Shown: positions 51,817-61,727, counted from the first letter of the stretch. The stretch is DNA of 64,000 bases from an uncultured Bacilli bacterium (GCA_934153945.1 CAKPFM010000005.1:1-64000); one strand, 5' to 3'. Translations and numbers: made by a program. Notes: generated by a model not told the origin, from the sequence alone.

Positions 51817-51973
51817 AATTCACCACCTATATTAACTAACATAATATTTTCTAAATAAAATTGAGCTATTTTTGTATTCATTTACTAATTTTGAAATATT
51901 CTCTATCTAGTATCTATAATTAGAATATCATATTTTTGATATTTGTAAAGTAATTATTTAAGTAAAATTCAAA

Positions 51974-52002
51974 TAAAAAGGATTATTTTTTCATAATCCT
52001 TA
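51974..52002 (-). terminator. Terminator of the metal ATPase gene
   Basis: AAGGATTA and TAATCCTT form a hairpin that includes the stop codon; T-rich sequence follows on the minus strand. Confidence 0.75.
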
Positions 52003-54001
52003 AAGTATTTAAAATAGTAAGTAAAGTTACACCTGTATCAGCAAATACTGCTAACCACATATTAGCTAATCCGAATACACTTAACAATAAAATTACTACC
52101 TTTACTAATATAGCAAAAAATAAATTTTGTTTAATAATATGTTTTGTAATTTTAGATATATTTATAACTTTTAATATTTTATCTAAATCATCATTCATTA
52201 AAACTATATCACTAGCTTCAATAGCTGAATCAGTTCCAACATTACCCATTGAAATACCAATATCCGCTCTTTTTAAAACAGGAGCATCATTGATACCATC
52301 ACCAACAAATATTGTTATACCACTATTAGCTATTTTTTCAAATTGCTCAAATTTATCAGTTGGTAACATTTCATATTTAATTTCATCTATATCTAATTTT
52401 TTACCAATATTTAAAGCAATATCCTTTTTATCTCCAGTAAACATGTATGTTTTAATATTTAATTTTTTTAATTCATCAATAGTTTCTTTAGCTGAATCTT
52501 TAATTCCATCATTAATTGTAATAGAAGCTACATGTTTAGAATCAATATTTAAATGTAATATGGCATCTTCATCACAATCACATAAATTTTTATTACCAAT
52601 AGATATTTTTTTACCATCTAATTCAAATGTAATTCCTTTACCATCTATTTCTTTATAATTTTTAATATCTTTATTATCAATTTTTTCATCTGTTAGTTTT
52701 AATATTGATTTAGCTATTGGATGATTTGAATAAGATTCACCTTTTAATAAAATATTAATAACTTCTTCTTTAGAATATAATTTATCTAATATATCTATTT
52801 TAGTTACATTAAACGTTCCATTAGTAAGAGTTCCTGTTTTATCAAAAATGATATTTTTAGCAAAACTTAAAGCATCTAAATAATTGCTACCTTTAATTAG
52901 AATGCCATTAGAACTTGCTACCCCTATTCCAGTAAAATAAGAAAGTGGTACAGAAATAGCAATAGCACAAGGACAAGATATAACTAAGAATGTTAAACCT
53001 CTATATATACTATCTATTAAAGGAACATTAAAGATTGGTAAAATAATTACTAATAAAATAGCTAAAACCATTATAATTGGAGTATATACTTTACTAAATT
53101 TGGAAACAATAGTTTCTGTTTTTGTTTTTTTATCAGTAGCACTTTCTAATAAATCTAATATTTTAGCAACTGTTGAATTAAGAAATATAGAAGTAGCTTT
53201 TATTTCAATAGCATCTCCCATATTGATACAACCTGACAAAACTTGATCGTTAATATTTTTTTCTACTAATTCAGCTTCACCAGTAAGCATTGAAGTATCT
53301 AATAATGTTTCTCCCTTAATGATAATTCCATCTACTGGTATTTTTTCACCCTTTTTAACTACTAAAATATCATTTACATTAATATCTTCTACAGCTACTT
53401 TTGTAATAGTTTTATTTCCTTTTTTATTAGCAAATGGTTCTTTAATATCTAGCAAATCTTTAATTGATTTTCTTGAATTATTAATAGCTTTTTCCTCTAA
53501 TATTTTACCAACCATGTATAAAACAATTACCATCATACCTTCCATTACATCCCCTATTAAGAATGCACCTACACAAGATATTGTAATTAGAAAGTTTTCA
53601 TTAATTGTTTTACTTTTTATTAATAATTTTATGGCATTTATAAAAGTTCTATATAAAAGTAAAGTATAAGAAATAACATATAAAATTGTTTTATATATAC
53701 TTGGAATATTTAAAAAATATCCTAGTAAACAAATTAATACAGCTATAACAAGTATTGATAAATGATATTCTTTCTTAACTTCGATAGCTTCACTAGAAAC
53801 ACTAGCATCTGGTTCTACCTTTTGAATTAAATCATTTAATTCTTTTATAGTAAATTCATGTTCTGATTCATATGAAAGTTTAGAAGTACTAAAATTAACT
53901 ACTACATTTTTGAATAATTCATTATTATTTAATGATTCTTCTACTTCTCTCGCACAATTAGCGCAATCTAAATTGTTTATATTATATTTATATTTTTTCA
54001 T
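51983..54001 (-). CDS. P1B-type heavy-metal ATPase (Zn/Cd type)
   Basis: 672 residues. Exports soft divalent metal ions using ATP. N-terminal HMA domain with NLDCANCAREV, TM helices, the TGEA actuator loop (DTSMLTGEAELV), the ion-site motif ISCPCAIAISVPLSY, the phosphorylation site IFDKTGTLTNG, MFTGDKKDIA and the hinge GDGINDAPVLKRADI. The last TM pair has LAVFADTGVTLLTILNTLR, whose Asp-Thr-Gly fits the Zn/Cd/Pb subgroup (ZntA/CadA) rather than Cu. No ArsR/CadC regulator is adjacent. GGTGAT precedes ATG. Confidence 0.93.
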   Translation of the reverse strand: MKKYKYNINNLDCANCAREVEESLNNNELFKNVVVNFSTSKLSYESEHEFTIKELNDLIQKVEPDASVSSEAIEVKKEYHLSILVIAVLICLLGYFLNIPSIYKTILYVISYTLLLYRTFINAIKLLIKSKTINENFLITISCVGAFLIGDVMEGMMVIVLYMVGKILEEKAINNSRKSIKDLLDIKEPFANKKGNKTITKVAVEDINVNDILVVKKGEKIPVDGIIIKGETLLDTSMLTGEAELVEKNINDQVLSGCINMGDAIEIKATSIFLNSTVAKILDLLESATDKKTKTETIVSKFSKVYTPIIMVLAILLVIILPIFNVPLIDSIYRGLTFLVISCPCAIAISVPLSYFTGIGVASSNGILIKGSNYLDALSFAKNIIFDKTGTLTNGTFNVTKIDILDKLYSKEEVINILLKGESYSNHPIAKSILKLTDEKIDNKDIKNYKEIDGKGITFELDGKKISIGNKNLCDCDEDAILHLNIDSKHVASITINDGIKDSAKETIDELKKLNIKTYMFTGDKKDIALNIGKKLDIDEIKYEMLPTDKFEQFEKIANSGITIFVGDGINDAPVLKRADIGISMGNVGTDSAIEASDIVLMNDDLDKILKVINISKITKHIIKQNLFFAILVKVVILLLSVFGLANMWLAVFADTGVTLLTILNTLRIMKK

Positions 54002-54022
54002 TATATCACCTACTATATTATA

Positions 54023-56398
54023 CTACTCATTACCTTTTAAACTACTTACCATATCGATTTTATCAACTTTTTTAGATAATTTATAAGATACAATATATGA
54101 TACTAAGAATGTACCTAATAAAGCTATTAAATAAGTACTAATATTAATATGAACACCAAAATCAAAATTATCATCTAAACATGCTTTAAATAACCATGAT
54201 GTTAAATAGTATCCGCTTGGTAAACCAATAATTATTGATATTATTGTAATCCATATATTTTGTTCTATAAATATTTTTCTTATTTTTTTATCTTTAAATC
54301 CTAATACTTTTAAGGTTGAAAATTGATATTGTTTTTCACTATATGATAGTATACCCATATTATAAATTATAATAGCACCTAATAATATAGCAAATACAAT
54401 TATTATCATAATCATTGTTTTCATCGTTGATAACATTGATTCCATACTTGTTTTTAGTGAATCAATATTTTGAATTAATTCTATTCCTTCTATTTCTTTT
54501 GTGTTACTTAAATCATTATTAGTATAAATAGAATCTGGACTATATTTTAATCCTAAATTTTCTAAATATTTTCTAGTAACTGTTATATTTTGATTTTGTG
54601 GATCTTTATTAAATCCTATTATTTTTGATTCATAATATTTTGAATCACCATATATATGCCATGATATAGTATCTCTTACTTTTAAATCATTTAATTCAGC
54701 AAATTTATATGTTACATAAATTCCATCATTAGAGTCTAAATTAATAAATTTATTATCTTTATCTTGGAATCTAACTAAATCATTAGCGTCATTAACAAAT
54801 ATTGTATTTGATATTCTGTTACCATTTTTATCTTTATATTCTATACCTAAAGTTTCACTTGTAGAATTACCATATATATTTATTAAATTATTTAAATTAT
54901 CTTCACTTATATTTTCTCTTATAGTTAGTTTATAATCAAAATTATATAAATCTTCAAATTGTAATTTTATAAAATAATTCATACTATTTAACATACCAAA
55001 TGCACAAACTATTAAAGCAGAACATCCTACTATACCAACTATACCAGTTACAGTTCTAAATTTATTTCTAATAATATCTCTTAAATTCCATTTACTTGAG
55101 AAACTTAATCTTTTAAATAAACCTTTAGTTGTAATATTTAAACTACCATTTTTTACCTTTGGAAGTTCTTTTCTTAAAGATTCTGCTGGTATCTTTTTTA
55201 ATTCTTTACGACAAGTTAAATATGTTATGAAAGAAACTACAATTACTACTAACATAGCTACTACATGGCTCATTATATTAACTACAGGTACACCATTTGG
55301 TACTTCAAAGAAAGACATTTCTAGATTTAAGAAAACACTTCCTATAAAGAATCTTCCAAGTAACAAACCACATATTGAAGCAAGTAATGATACGAAAAAG
55401 CCATAACCTATATAATGCATTGATATTTTTCTTTTATTAAATCCTAAAGCTTTTAAAGTACCTATTTGAAGTTTTTGTTTTTTTATAACTCTTGTCATTG
55501 TTGTTATTACAGATAACATGGCAATAAATAAGAATAACCCTGAAAATATGCCTACATAAGAAGCACCCTCATCTATTTCACCTTGATACATAGTATAAGA
55601 TGTTGTATCTTCTATTTTAATGATCGCTAGTGCATTTTTAATATTATCTTCTATATCATTTTTCACACTATTTACATTATCTTTATTATTAACATCTACC
55701 ATTATGTAATTATATGGAATATAGTCTCTATAATCAAAATTTGGTAAATATATTTCTACTAAATCTTCATTTATATTTAAATTTTTTAATACCATATTTT
55801 TTATATAACTTTCTGGTATTTCATTATATGACATATAAACAAATCCAAATACTTTTCTATTAGGTACTAATTCAGATTCATCTTTTATATCATATAAGTG
55901 ATCTGGTACATTTATTAATCCTAGAATTTCTTCTTCTAAAATAAATGTATCATACTGAATTTTAATAGTATCCCCTACATGTAAATTATTTTCTTTAGCA
56001 TAAAAATTATCTAACCATACCCCTTTTTTATTTACATCAAAAGGTATACCATCTAATACATACATTTTTGATATATTATTTGATTCTATAAAACTAATTA
56101 AATAAGTTTTATCTAAATCATCAGCATCTACACCAGTTAATACTAATTTTCTTTCAGCATCATTAACATTATTTAAAGATTTTATTTTTTCTAAATCTTC
56201 TTTTGTTAAATTTTCACCCATTACATTTAAGTCTTGTAAATTATTTTCAGTATAGAATTTATCAGCAGCATTTATCATACCATCCATATATGCTTCTATA
56301 CCAGAGTACACCATAACTCCTATTAACACCATTAAAAAGATTGTTATAAATTGTGATTTATTTTGTAATATATCACGGATCATTTTTTTCTTTAACAT
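54023..56398 (-). CDS. ABC transporter permease (FtsX/MacB-like)
   Basis: 791 residues, two FtsX-type units. TM helices lie at about 12-32, 280-305, 340-360, 370-400, and then a second set with one at about 445-465 and three in the last 130 residues. The large extracellular parts (about 40-275 and 470-680) are of the MacB kind. The FtsX motif IKKQKLQIGTLKALGFNKRK is clear, then STLKVLGFKDKKIRKIF in the second half. ATG 56398 is chosen, 1 nt after the ATPase stop; a frame from 56416 would overlap. Such exporters remove antimicrobial peptides or lipoproteins. Confidence 0.9.
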   Translation of the reverse strand: MLKKKMIRDILQNKSQFITIFLMVLIGVMVYSGIEAYMDGMINAADKFYTENNLQDLNVMGENLTKEDLEKIKSLNNVNDAERKLVLTGVDADDLDKTYLISFIESNNISKMYVLDGIPFDVNKKGVWLDNFYAKENNLHVGDTIKIQYDTFILEEEILGLINVPDHLYDIKDESELVPNRKVFGFVYMSYNEIPESYIKNMVLKNLNINEDLVEIYLPNFDYRDYIPYNYIMVDVNNKDNVNSVKNDIEDNIKNALAIIKIEDTTSYTMYQGEIDEGASYVGIFSGLFLFIAMLSVITTMTRVIKKQKLQIGTLKALGFNKRKISMHYIGYGFFVSLLASICGLLLGRFFIGSVFLNLEMSFFEVPNGVPVVNIMSHVVAMLVVIVVSFITYLTCRKELKKIPAESLRKELPKVKNGSLNITTKGLFKRLSFSSKWNLRDIIRNKFRTVTGIVGIVGCSALIVCAFGMLNSMNYFIKLQFEDLYNFDYKLTIRENISEDNLNNLINIYGNSTSETLGIEYKDKNGNRISNTIFVNDANDLVRFQDKDNKFINLDSNDGIYVTYKFAELNDLKVRDTISWHIYGDSKYYESKIIGFNKDPQNQNITVTRKYLENLGLKYSPDSIYTNNDLSNTKEIEGIELIQNIDSLKTSMESMLSTMKTMIMIIIVFAILLGAIIIYNMGILSYSEKQYQFSTLKVLGFKDKKIRKIFIEQNIWITIISIIIGLPSGYYLTSWLFKACLDDNFDFGVHINISTYLIALLGTFLVSYIVSYKLSKKVDKIDMVSSLKGNE

Positions 56399-56399
56399 A

Positions 56400-57110
56400 T
56401 TACCACACAACCTCATCTATTTCTTTTGGTTTTTTATTTATTTCATTACTTTCTACTTTACCATTTTTAAGTTTAATTACTCTATCAGCTATTTCTGCTA
56501 TTAAAGAGTTATGTGTAACTATTACTACAGTATTTTCACCATTATTGGCATCACATTGTTTTTTTAGTAATTTTAATACTTCTACTCCAGTTTTTGAATC
56601 AAGCGCTCCTGTTGGTTCATCACATAAAAGTAAAATTGGGTCTTTAGCGATTGCTCGTGCTATAGAAACTCTTTGTTGTTCTCCACCTGATAATTGATTT
56701 GGAAATTTATTATAATGTTTTTCTAATCCTACTTCTTTTAATATTGTTTTAGCGTTCTTTGGTTTTTTAACAATATCTTTTACTATTTCTACATTTTCAA
56801 GCACAGTAAGTGTTGGTAATATATTATAAAATTGAAATATAAATCCAACATTTTCTGCTCTATAGTTTGTTAATTCATTATCACTATAACTAGATATTAA
56901 ATAATCTCCTACTTTGATTTTACCACTTGTAGGTTTATCCATACCACCTAGTAAATTTAAAAGTGTTGATTTACCTGCTCCACTTGGACCTAAAATAACA
57001 ACAAATTCACCCTTATTGATACTAAAATCAACACCATCTAATGCGTTGTATTTTTTTTCACCTACAACATATGTCTTTTTGACATTTTTAAAACTAATTA
57101 ATTCTTCCAT
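56400..57110 (-). CDS. ABC transporter ATP-binding protein (MacB/LolD-like)
   Basis: 236 residues. Walker A GPSGAGKSTLLNLLG, Q-loop FIFQFYNILPTL, signature LSGGEQQRVSIARA, Walker B LLLCDEPTGALD and switch His VIVTHN are all intact. Pairs with the FtsX-like permease next to it. Divergently read from a TetR gene which probably controls it. GAGGAG before ATG. Confidence 0.95.
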   Translation of the reverse strand: MEELISFKNVKKTYVVGEKKYNALDGVDFSINKGEFVVILGPSGAGKSTLLNLLGGMDKPTSGKIKVGDYLISSYSDNELTNYRAENVGFIFQFYNILPTLTVLENVEIVKDIVKKPKNAKTILKEVGLEKHYNKFPNQLSGGEQQRVSIARAIAKDPILLLCDEPTGALDSKTGVEVLKLLKKQCDANNGENTVVIVTHNSLIAEIADRVIKLKNGKVESNEINKKPKEIDEVVW

Positions 57111-57186
57111 AATTCATCTCCTCAAATATGACATTTATTTCACATTTCTAATTCATTATATATTCATCATATTAATAAGTCAATAT

Positions 57187-57210
57187 AAATATGAAACTTT
57201 TCTCATATTT
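57187..57210. promoter_or_regulatory. Candidate TetR operator
   Basis: AAATATGA (57187-57194) and TCATATTT (57203-57210) form a dyad with an 8-nt spacer in the gap between the ABC ATPase gene and the TetR gene. It is of the size and position for autoregulation and control of the exporter. Confidence 0.5.
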
Positions 57211-57263
57211 TGTTGTAATTTTTTTTAATAAGCTGTATAATATCATTTAAGGAAGTGATACTT

Positions 57264-57863
57264 ATGTCAGAAATTAGAATTCCAACTCAAAAAAGATCTA
57301 TTGAAAAACGAGAAAAAATCATTGAAAAAGGTTTTGAATTAATGTGTAATAATGGATATTTTAATACTAATACTAGTGATATTGCTGCATATGCATCTGT
57401 TTCTACAGGTATTATTTATCAGTATTTTAATGATAAAAAAGAAATTTTTATTGAAGGAGTTAAAAGTTATTCTGATAATATTATGTTTCCAATTTTGGAT
57501 GTATTAAAAAATCATAATATTAAAATAGATAATTTGGATGAGTTACTAGATAAAATGTTAGATGTATTTATAAAAAAACATACCTTAACTAAAAAAGCTC
57601 ACGAAGAAATGATTGCTTTATCTCATTTAGATGATGATATTGCTGAAATATTTCACGATAAAGAAATTATTACTACTCAAAAAATAGTTGAAGTTTTAAA
57701 TAATAATGGCATCAGTAGTCCTAATTTACTTGAAAAAGTTCATATATTAATAGGTGTTGTTGAAAACTATTGTCATGAAGTTGTTTATCATAAACATAGT
57801 TCATTAAATTATGATGTTATGAAAAAAGAAGTTATTAATATTATTACTAATATAATAAAATAG
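57264..57863 (+). CDS. TetR/AcrR-family regulator
   Basis: 199 residues. The N-terminal HTH is SDIAAYASVSTGIIYQYFND preceded by KREKIIEKGFELMCNNGYF; the remaining part is an all-helical ligand domain. ATG 57264 follows GGAAGTGAT. Probably represses the divergent ABC exporter (57110 down). Convergent with the DUF308 gene, sharing a bidirectional hairpin. Confidence 0.9.
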   Translation: MSEIRIPTQKRSIEKREKIIEKGFELMCNNGYFNTNTSDIAAYASVSTGIIYQYFNDKKEIFIEGVKSYSDNIMFPILDVLKNHNIKIDNLDELLDKMLDVFIKKHTLTKKAHEEMIALSHLDDDIAEIFHDKEIITTQKIVEVLNNNGISSPNLLEKVHILIGVVENYCHEVVYHKHSSLNYDVMKKEVINIITNIIK

Positions 57864-57885
57864 TATTGAAAAATTCAATACTATT
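57859..57885. terminator. Bidirectional terminator of TetR and DUF308 genes
   Basis: AATAGTATTGAA and TTCAATACTATT pair around AAA between the convergent genes, covering both stop codons. Confidence 0.8.
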
Positions 57886-58423
57886 TTATCTTTATTAAAA
57901 CATATATACTTTCTATTAAATTAATTACTTCTGCTATCAACAATAATATTCCAGCTAATGTAGTTATAACTATACTAGATCCAAATGGATTAATAATTAA
58001 TACCACTCCTAATATAATCATTAAAATTGATATTAATACTAAACCTATAAAGTTACTACCTTCTACTGATATTAAGTTTATTGATAATTGTAATTTAAAT
58101 AAATTACTTACTATTATCCATACTCCTAATACTATTGGAAGTATATTTATTAAGTCTAATCTAAATATAAATACTAATATACCATATAGAATTGTTGACA
58201 TACCTATTATTAAATCTAAACTAAATAGTCTATCTTCTCTATTTGTTGTAAAATAAGTTATAAAACTACTAACACCATTTATAATCATGATAACTGAAAA
58301 AGCTATAATAATTCCTTCTAGCGATTTAATCGGATTTAATATTAATGTGATTCCTAAAATAATCATTAATGCTGAAATAAATATTGAATACCCTTCATAT
58401 TTTTTGATATAATTTCTTATCAT
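57881..58423 (-). CDS. HdeD-like DUF308 membrane protein
   Basis: 180 residues, six TM helices in paired repeats (ISALMIILGITLILNPIKSL, ISILMIILGVVLIINPFGSS), matching the HdeD/DUF308 pattern where helix pairs share the G-I-x-L-x-x-N-P motif. The function of this family is not settled beyond acid resistance in enterics. GGAGG before ATG. Confidence 0.85.
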   Translation of the reverse strand: MIRNYIKKYEGYSIFISALMIILGITLILNPIKSLEGIIIAFSVIMIINGVSSFITYFTTNREDRLFSLDLIIGMSTILYGILVFIFRLDLINILPIVLGVWIIVSNLFKLQLSINLISVEGSNFIGLVLISILMIILGVVLIINPFGSSIVITTLAGILLLIAEVINLIESIYVLIKIK

Positions 58424-58590
58424 AAATTCCTCCTACTATTATTTTGTACAAATAAATTTATTTATACTTACAAGATTATTGTAGATGGTTTTTATATAAC
58501 ATTCAATATTAAAAAATGTAGTTTGTTTGATATTATACATATTTATTGTTTTTGTTGATTAATGGTATAATTATGTTAGAGGTGATTCTA

Positions 58591-59181
58591 TTGATTAAGT
58601 TGTTAGATATTGATAAAAAAATTATAAATTGTAATTTATGTTCTAACATGGTAGAACATTTTCCAAATAGTAAAACTGTATCTATTGGTAAAAATAATAA
58701 TATTGTTATATTAGGTGAAGCACCAGCTAACAATGGTTGGAGAAAAAGTGGAATTGCATGGTACGATGTTAATAATAAACTATTACCTAGTGGTGTTGTA
58801 ATGCAAAAGTTACTTGATATTTTAAATATAAAATTAGAAGAAACTTATTTTTTAGAAGCTATTAAATGTTATCCTAAAAAAAGAAATTATTTAAATATAT
58901 GTGGTAAAAATTGTAGACAATATTTGATAAAACAGTTAGAAATTATTAATCCACAAGTAGTTTTATCACTTGGCGATGCAGCTACTAGAACTATTTTAGA
59001 TATTAAATATAAAAAATTTAGTGATGTCGTAGGTAAAATATTTTTTGTTAATAATACTAAAATAATTCCAATATATCACCCTTCACCTATTTCACCACTT
59101 AGTTATAAAGGTAATTTACCAATATTTGAGGCAATAAAAAATGAAAGTAATGGATATTATATAAAAACAAAGAATTATTAA
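58591..59181 (+). CDS. Fe-S uracil-DNA glycosylase-like protein
   Basis: 196 residues. Resembles family 4/5 UDG: NCNLCSNM, GEAPANNGW (motif 1) and IPIYHPSP (motif 2, with His). Cysteines CNLC, then KCYPKK and CGKNC fit a 4Fe-4S cluster. The start is probably TTG 58591: GAGGTGAT is 4 nt upstream. An ATG further upstream (58546) has no such site. With dut, it helps to keep uracil out of DNA. Confidence 0.8.
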   Translation: MIKLLDIDKKIINCNLCSNMVEHFPNSKTVSIGKNNNIVILGEAPANNGWRKSGIAWYDVNNKLLPSGVVMQKLLDILNIKLEETYFLEAIKCYPKKRNYLNICGKNCRQYLIKQLEIINPQVVLSLGDAATRTILDIKYKKFSDVVGKIFFVNNTKIIPIYHPSPISPLSYKGNLPIFEAIKNESNGYYIKTKNY

Positions 59182-59201
59182 ATTATAAATTCTTTGTTTT
59201 T
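59163..59201 (+). terminator. Terminator of the UDG-like gene
   Basis: AAAAACAAAGAATT and AATTCTTTGTTTTT form a long stem that includes the stop codon. Confidence 0.75.
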
Positions 59202-59616
59202 AATTTTACTTAATAGATTAATTATTATATTTTTTACATATTTATATTTACCATATAATTAATCCTAAATCTATAATGATAACAAAATACATTAGGTGGC
59301 ATTATATGACAATTATTAATAATAATACTATTGTTTCCTATTGTAGACAAATTTAATTTCGAGTTTCATCTAAATGTCTTATAGTATAGGCAACTTACAT
59401 TTGACCTTGTGGGCCTTGTTCTCGTTTTAAACCTTGCAGTCTTTATGTATATCAATATTTTACATTTCCATTTACTTCTTCTATTATTTTTTATGCATTT
59501 TCATAGTTTTTTTATAAGAGTATTTATTTTATTTTTTATTCATTAAATCACCTATTATAGTTTATGTAATAGATATATGATTAGAATTATATTTGTATCA
59601 AAAAGTAGTTTTTGAA
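59202..59616. other. Long gap with gene remnants
   Basis: This stretch contains a translational start (AGGTGG, ATG 59306) leading to only 16 codons, and a GC-richer patch at 59395-59442 with a collagen-like reading frame. The rest is AT-rich without a gene. I read it as decayed coding DNA. Confidence 0.5.
59395..59442 (-). pseudogene. Possible collagen-like Gly-X-Y remnant
   Basis: On the minus strand between two stops there is a 15-codon stretch reading LQGLKREQGPQGQM, which keeps glycine every third residue in part. This and the local GC richness suggest a fragment of a bacterial collagen-like gene. It is very short, so this is weak. Confidence 0.3.
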
Positions 59617-60237
59617 CTACTTTAGTTTTTCTAGTATTTTTACCTTTCCTTGTACTAAATATTCATTTGTATAGTCTGGCACATCTTTAAATTTTGGATT
59701 CCAATATTTAAATGAAGCCTCATATGATTCTTTATATGTTGTTTCTTCTCTTGGTAATAATTGTTCATTTGTTTTAAATATAGTACCTGTTGCATATACT
59801 TTAAATACTTCTGATTCTTTATTTTGTTGAGCAATAGTATCCTGCCAATACTCAAGTCCATCCTTATCGCATAAATAAAGGCAGTGTAATCTATTTGGCA
59901 ATTCATTAAATTTATTTTTTCTACAATCTTCTATACTTGTTTCTCTTTTAAAGAAATTAGCATTATATGATAATTGATACCCTGCTTTTAATAAATATTT
60001 CAACTCTTCTAAATCTTCTTGTTTAATAGAAGTTTTATTTTTTATTTCATCATAATATTGAGCTAAATATAAAAAATATTGAACTTCATTATTATCTAAT
60101 AAAATCAATTGGCAAAAATTTTGTTGTCTTTGATTCATAATACTATCAAATTTTTCATCTACATTAATAATATTTCCTACCTGCTATTTATAATCTTTAT
60201 TTCCTTTTAAATGTATATGATATAACTCATTTTCCAT
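59617..60237 (-). pseudogene. DUF2441-like gene with an in-frame stop
   Basis: A strong GGGGGAT site and ATG at 60237 begin MENELYHIHLKGNKDYK, then TAG (60184-60186), then QVGNIINVDEKFDSIMNQRQ in the same frame and on to the normal end. DUF2441 proteins tend to start YHIHxKG...W.VG, so TAG replaces a Trp codon (TGG). The remainder (RLHCLYLCDKDGLEYWQDT ... YEASFKYWNPKF ... EYLVQGKVKIL) is intact. A restart at ATG 60138 would lose 33 residues and has no good ribosome site. Nonsense mutation is the simplest view. No other TAG readthrough was seen in this window. Confidence 0.75.
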
Positions 60238-60349
60238 ATATAATCCCCCTTTTGGTAGTTAGATATAATACTACAAAATTATAGAGATTGCAAGAAAAAT
60301 TTAGTTATATATATTTAAAATATTAATTATATTTGTATACTTAATATAA

Positions 60350-60391
60350 TAAAAATGTAACATCATATTTTATCTAGATATTACATTTTTA
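60350..60391 (-). terminator. Terminator of the small orphan gene
   Basis: AAAAATGTAA and TTACATTTTT arms with a 21-nt interval, downstream of the stop at 60412. Confidence 0.45.
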
Positions 60392-60411
60392 TACATTATA
60401 CAGTTATTTAA

Positions 60412-60639
60412 TTAAAATTCATTATTTGACAATTCATGTAATTTATTATAACTACTTGATAAAACTATATTAAAAGTTTTATCTTTATATTGTTTATGTA
60501 TTTTTGATATTGATTCAATAGATTGAATTAGTAATTTTTCGTTTGTACTAATAATTACAAAAGTAATTTCTTCATAGTCCTTAATTTCATCATTAGGCAT
60601 TACACCATCTATTACTGTTATTTTTTTCTTTTTTAACAC
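60412..60639 (-). CDS. Small orphan protein or gene remnant
   Basis: 75 residues (ITVIDGVMPNDEIKDYEEIT ... SYNKLHELSNNEF), no family recognised. The only start is a GTG at 60639 with AGGAG about 14 nt away. An ATG nearer to that site opens a frame of two codons only. So the 5' end looks damaged or is misread, and the gene may be non-functional. Confidence 0.4.
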   Translation of the reverse strand: MLKKKKITVIDGVMPNDEIKDYEEITFVIISTNEKLLIQSIESISKIHKQYKDKTFNIVLSSSYNKLHELSNNEF

Positions 60640-60707
60640 TTCTAAATCATTATCTCCTTTTTGTTATAAGATATTTTTTATAATACTATCTTTAGTCAGT
60701 ATATTAT

Positions 60708-61424
60708 TTATTTTAATTCATTATTTACAGAATTTTTGCATCCACTCTTAATATAGTATTTACCTTTATCATCCCATTTTAACCATGTAATATTATACTT
60801 ATTATTCTTAATACATTGATTGTCATATTCTCTAAATTTATAATATATTTCTGCAGGGGCCTTTTTTTGATTTTCTGGAAATTGATAGATAGTTTTGGCT
60901 ATTTTAGGTACTAGAACAAAACTCCATGCATTTTTGAAACCATTATCCACTAATTCTTCTACAAAATCAATATCTATTTCCATTTGTTCTAATATATTAT
61001 TTGTGCCATTGTTATACCTATTTACAAATTTATCATTTTCTTTTTCTATTTTAAATGATGGAAATTTTAATTCAATAGCATAAGCTGTTTCTGGTTTAAT
61101 TAATTCTAATTTATTATCATTAAAATCTTTTTTTTCAGTATTTTTAGGATAGATTGTTATATCTATTTCATGTTTTTTAGTGTCTACATCTTGAATAAAA
61201 CATTTTACATTTTTTTCAAAGTTAACATTATATTCCGTTAATACAATTCTTAAGAACATTCCTAATTCAAATTTTAAGCAATCTTCATTATATATTTCTA
61301 TATCTTCATCATTTAAATATTTTAAAAATAATTCTATTAATTTTTCAAAATCATTATCTAAATATTCTTTAGCCGGTTTTAAAAGTTCTATATTATTTTT
61401 TAATTTATATCCATCAAATTTCAT
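60708..61424 (-). CDS. PD-(D/E)XK-like putative nuclease
   Basis: 238 residues. A helical N-terminal half is followed by HEIDITIYPKN and AYAIELKFPSFK, which match the order D ... ExK of restriction-endonuclease-like folds, then an open alpha/beta part with WSFVLVPK. It stands alone next to decayed genes; a role in defence or mobile DNA is possible. AGGTGA before ATG 61424. Confidence 0.6.
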   Translation of the reverse strand: MKFDGYKLKNNIELLKPAKEYLDNDFEKLIELFLKYLNDEDIEIYNEDCLKFELGMFLRIVLTEYNVNFEKNVKCFIQDVDTKKHEIDITIYPKNTEKKDFNDNKLELIKPETAYAIELKFPSFKIEKENDKFVNRYNNGTNNILEQMEIDIDFVEELVDNGFKNAWSFVLVPKIAKTIYQFPENQKKAPAEIYYKFREYDNQCIKNNKYNITWLKWDDKGKYYIKSGCKNSVNNELK

Positions 61425-61541
61425 TTTTTATCACCTACATTTATATACTTGAATTTATAAATATTATATCATAAATTCTTAATATTTATTATTAATGTTT
61501 TTATATTGAATTTCTATGAGTATTATTAATTTGAATTTCAT

Positions 61542-61567
61542 AAAAAAATGAGAGCTTTTGCTCTCTT
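61542..61567 (-). terminator. Hairpin with T tail in the island-edge gap
   Basis: GAGAGC TTTT GCTCTC with ATTTTTTT following on the minus strand. No coding gene ends just before it. Confidence 0.55.
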
Positions 61568-61678
61568 CAGGGGGCTCGCCCTTTGAATCTCTATACGTGT
61601 TAATTCCTTTTAAAACCGTCCCTTTATAGCTATTATATTTTTGTAATTACCGTAATAAAATGGTATTTATTAGTCTGT

Positions 61679-61700
61679 TGGTACCTAAATGGTACCTAAA
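61679..61700. repeat. Tandem TGGTACCTAAA repeat
   Basis: TGGTACCTAAA occurs twice in direct succession (61679-61689, 61690-61700). Such short direct repeats are of the size of arm-type sites of tyrosine recombinases; no integrase gene is seen in this window. Confidence 0.5.
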
Positions 61701-61704
61701 AATA

Positions 61705-61727
61705 AAAAGCCGATTAGTTTTCGGCTC
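61705..61727 (-). terminator. Terminator of the three-gene operon
   Basis: AGCCGA and TCGGCT around TTAGTTT just past the stop at 61732, with TTTTTATTTTT on the minus strand. Confidence 0.75.

Noticed and set aside
59655..59906. Second frame within the DUF2441 gene
   Set aside because: It overlaps the better-supported frame, shows no family features and has no ribosome site.
61560..61620. tRNA gene at the island edge
   Set aside because: GGGGGCTCGCCC and TTTGAATC recall a T arm, but no acceptor stem, anticodon arm or CCA can be laid out.
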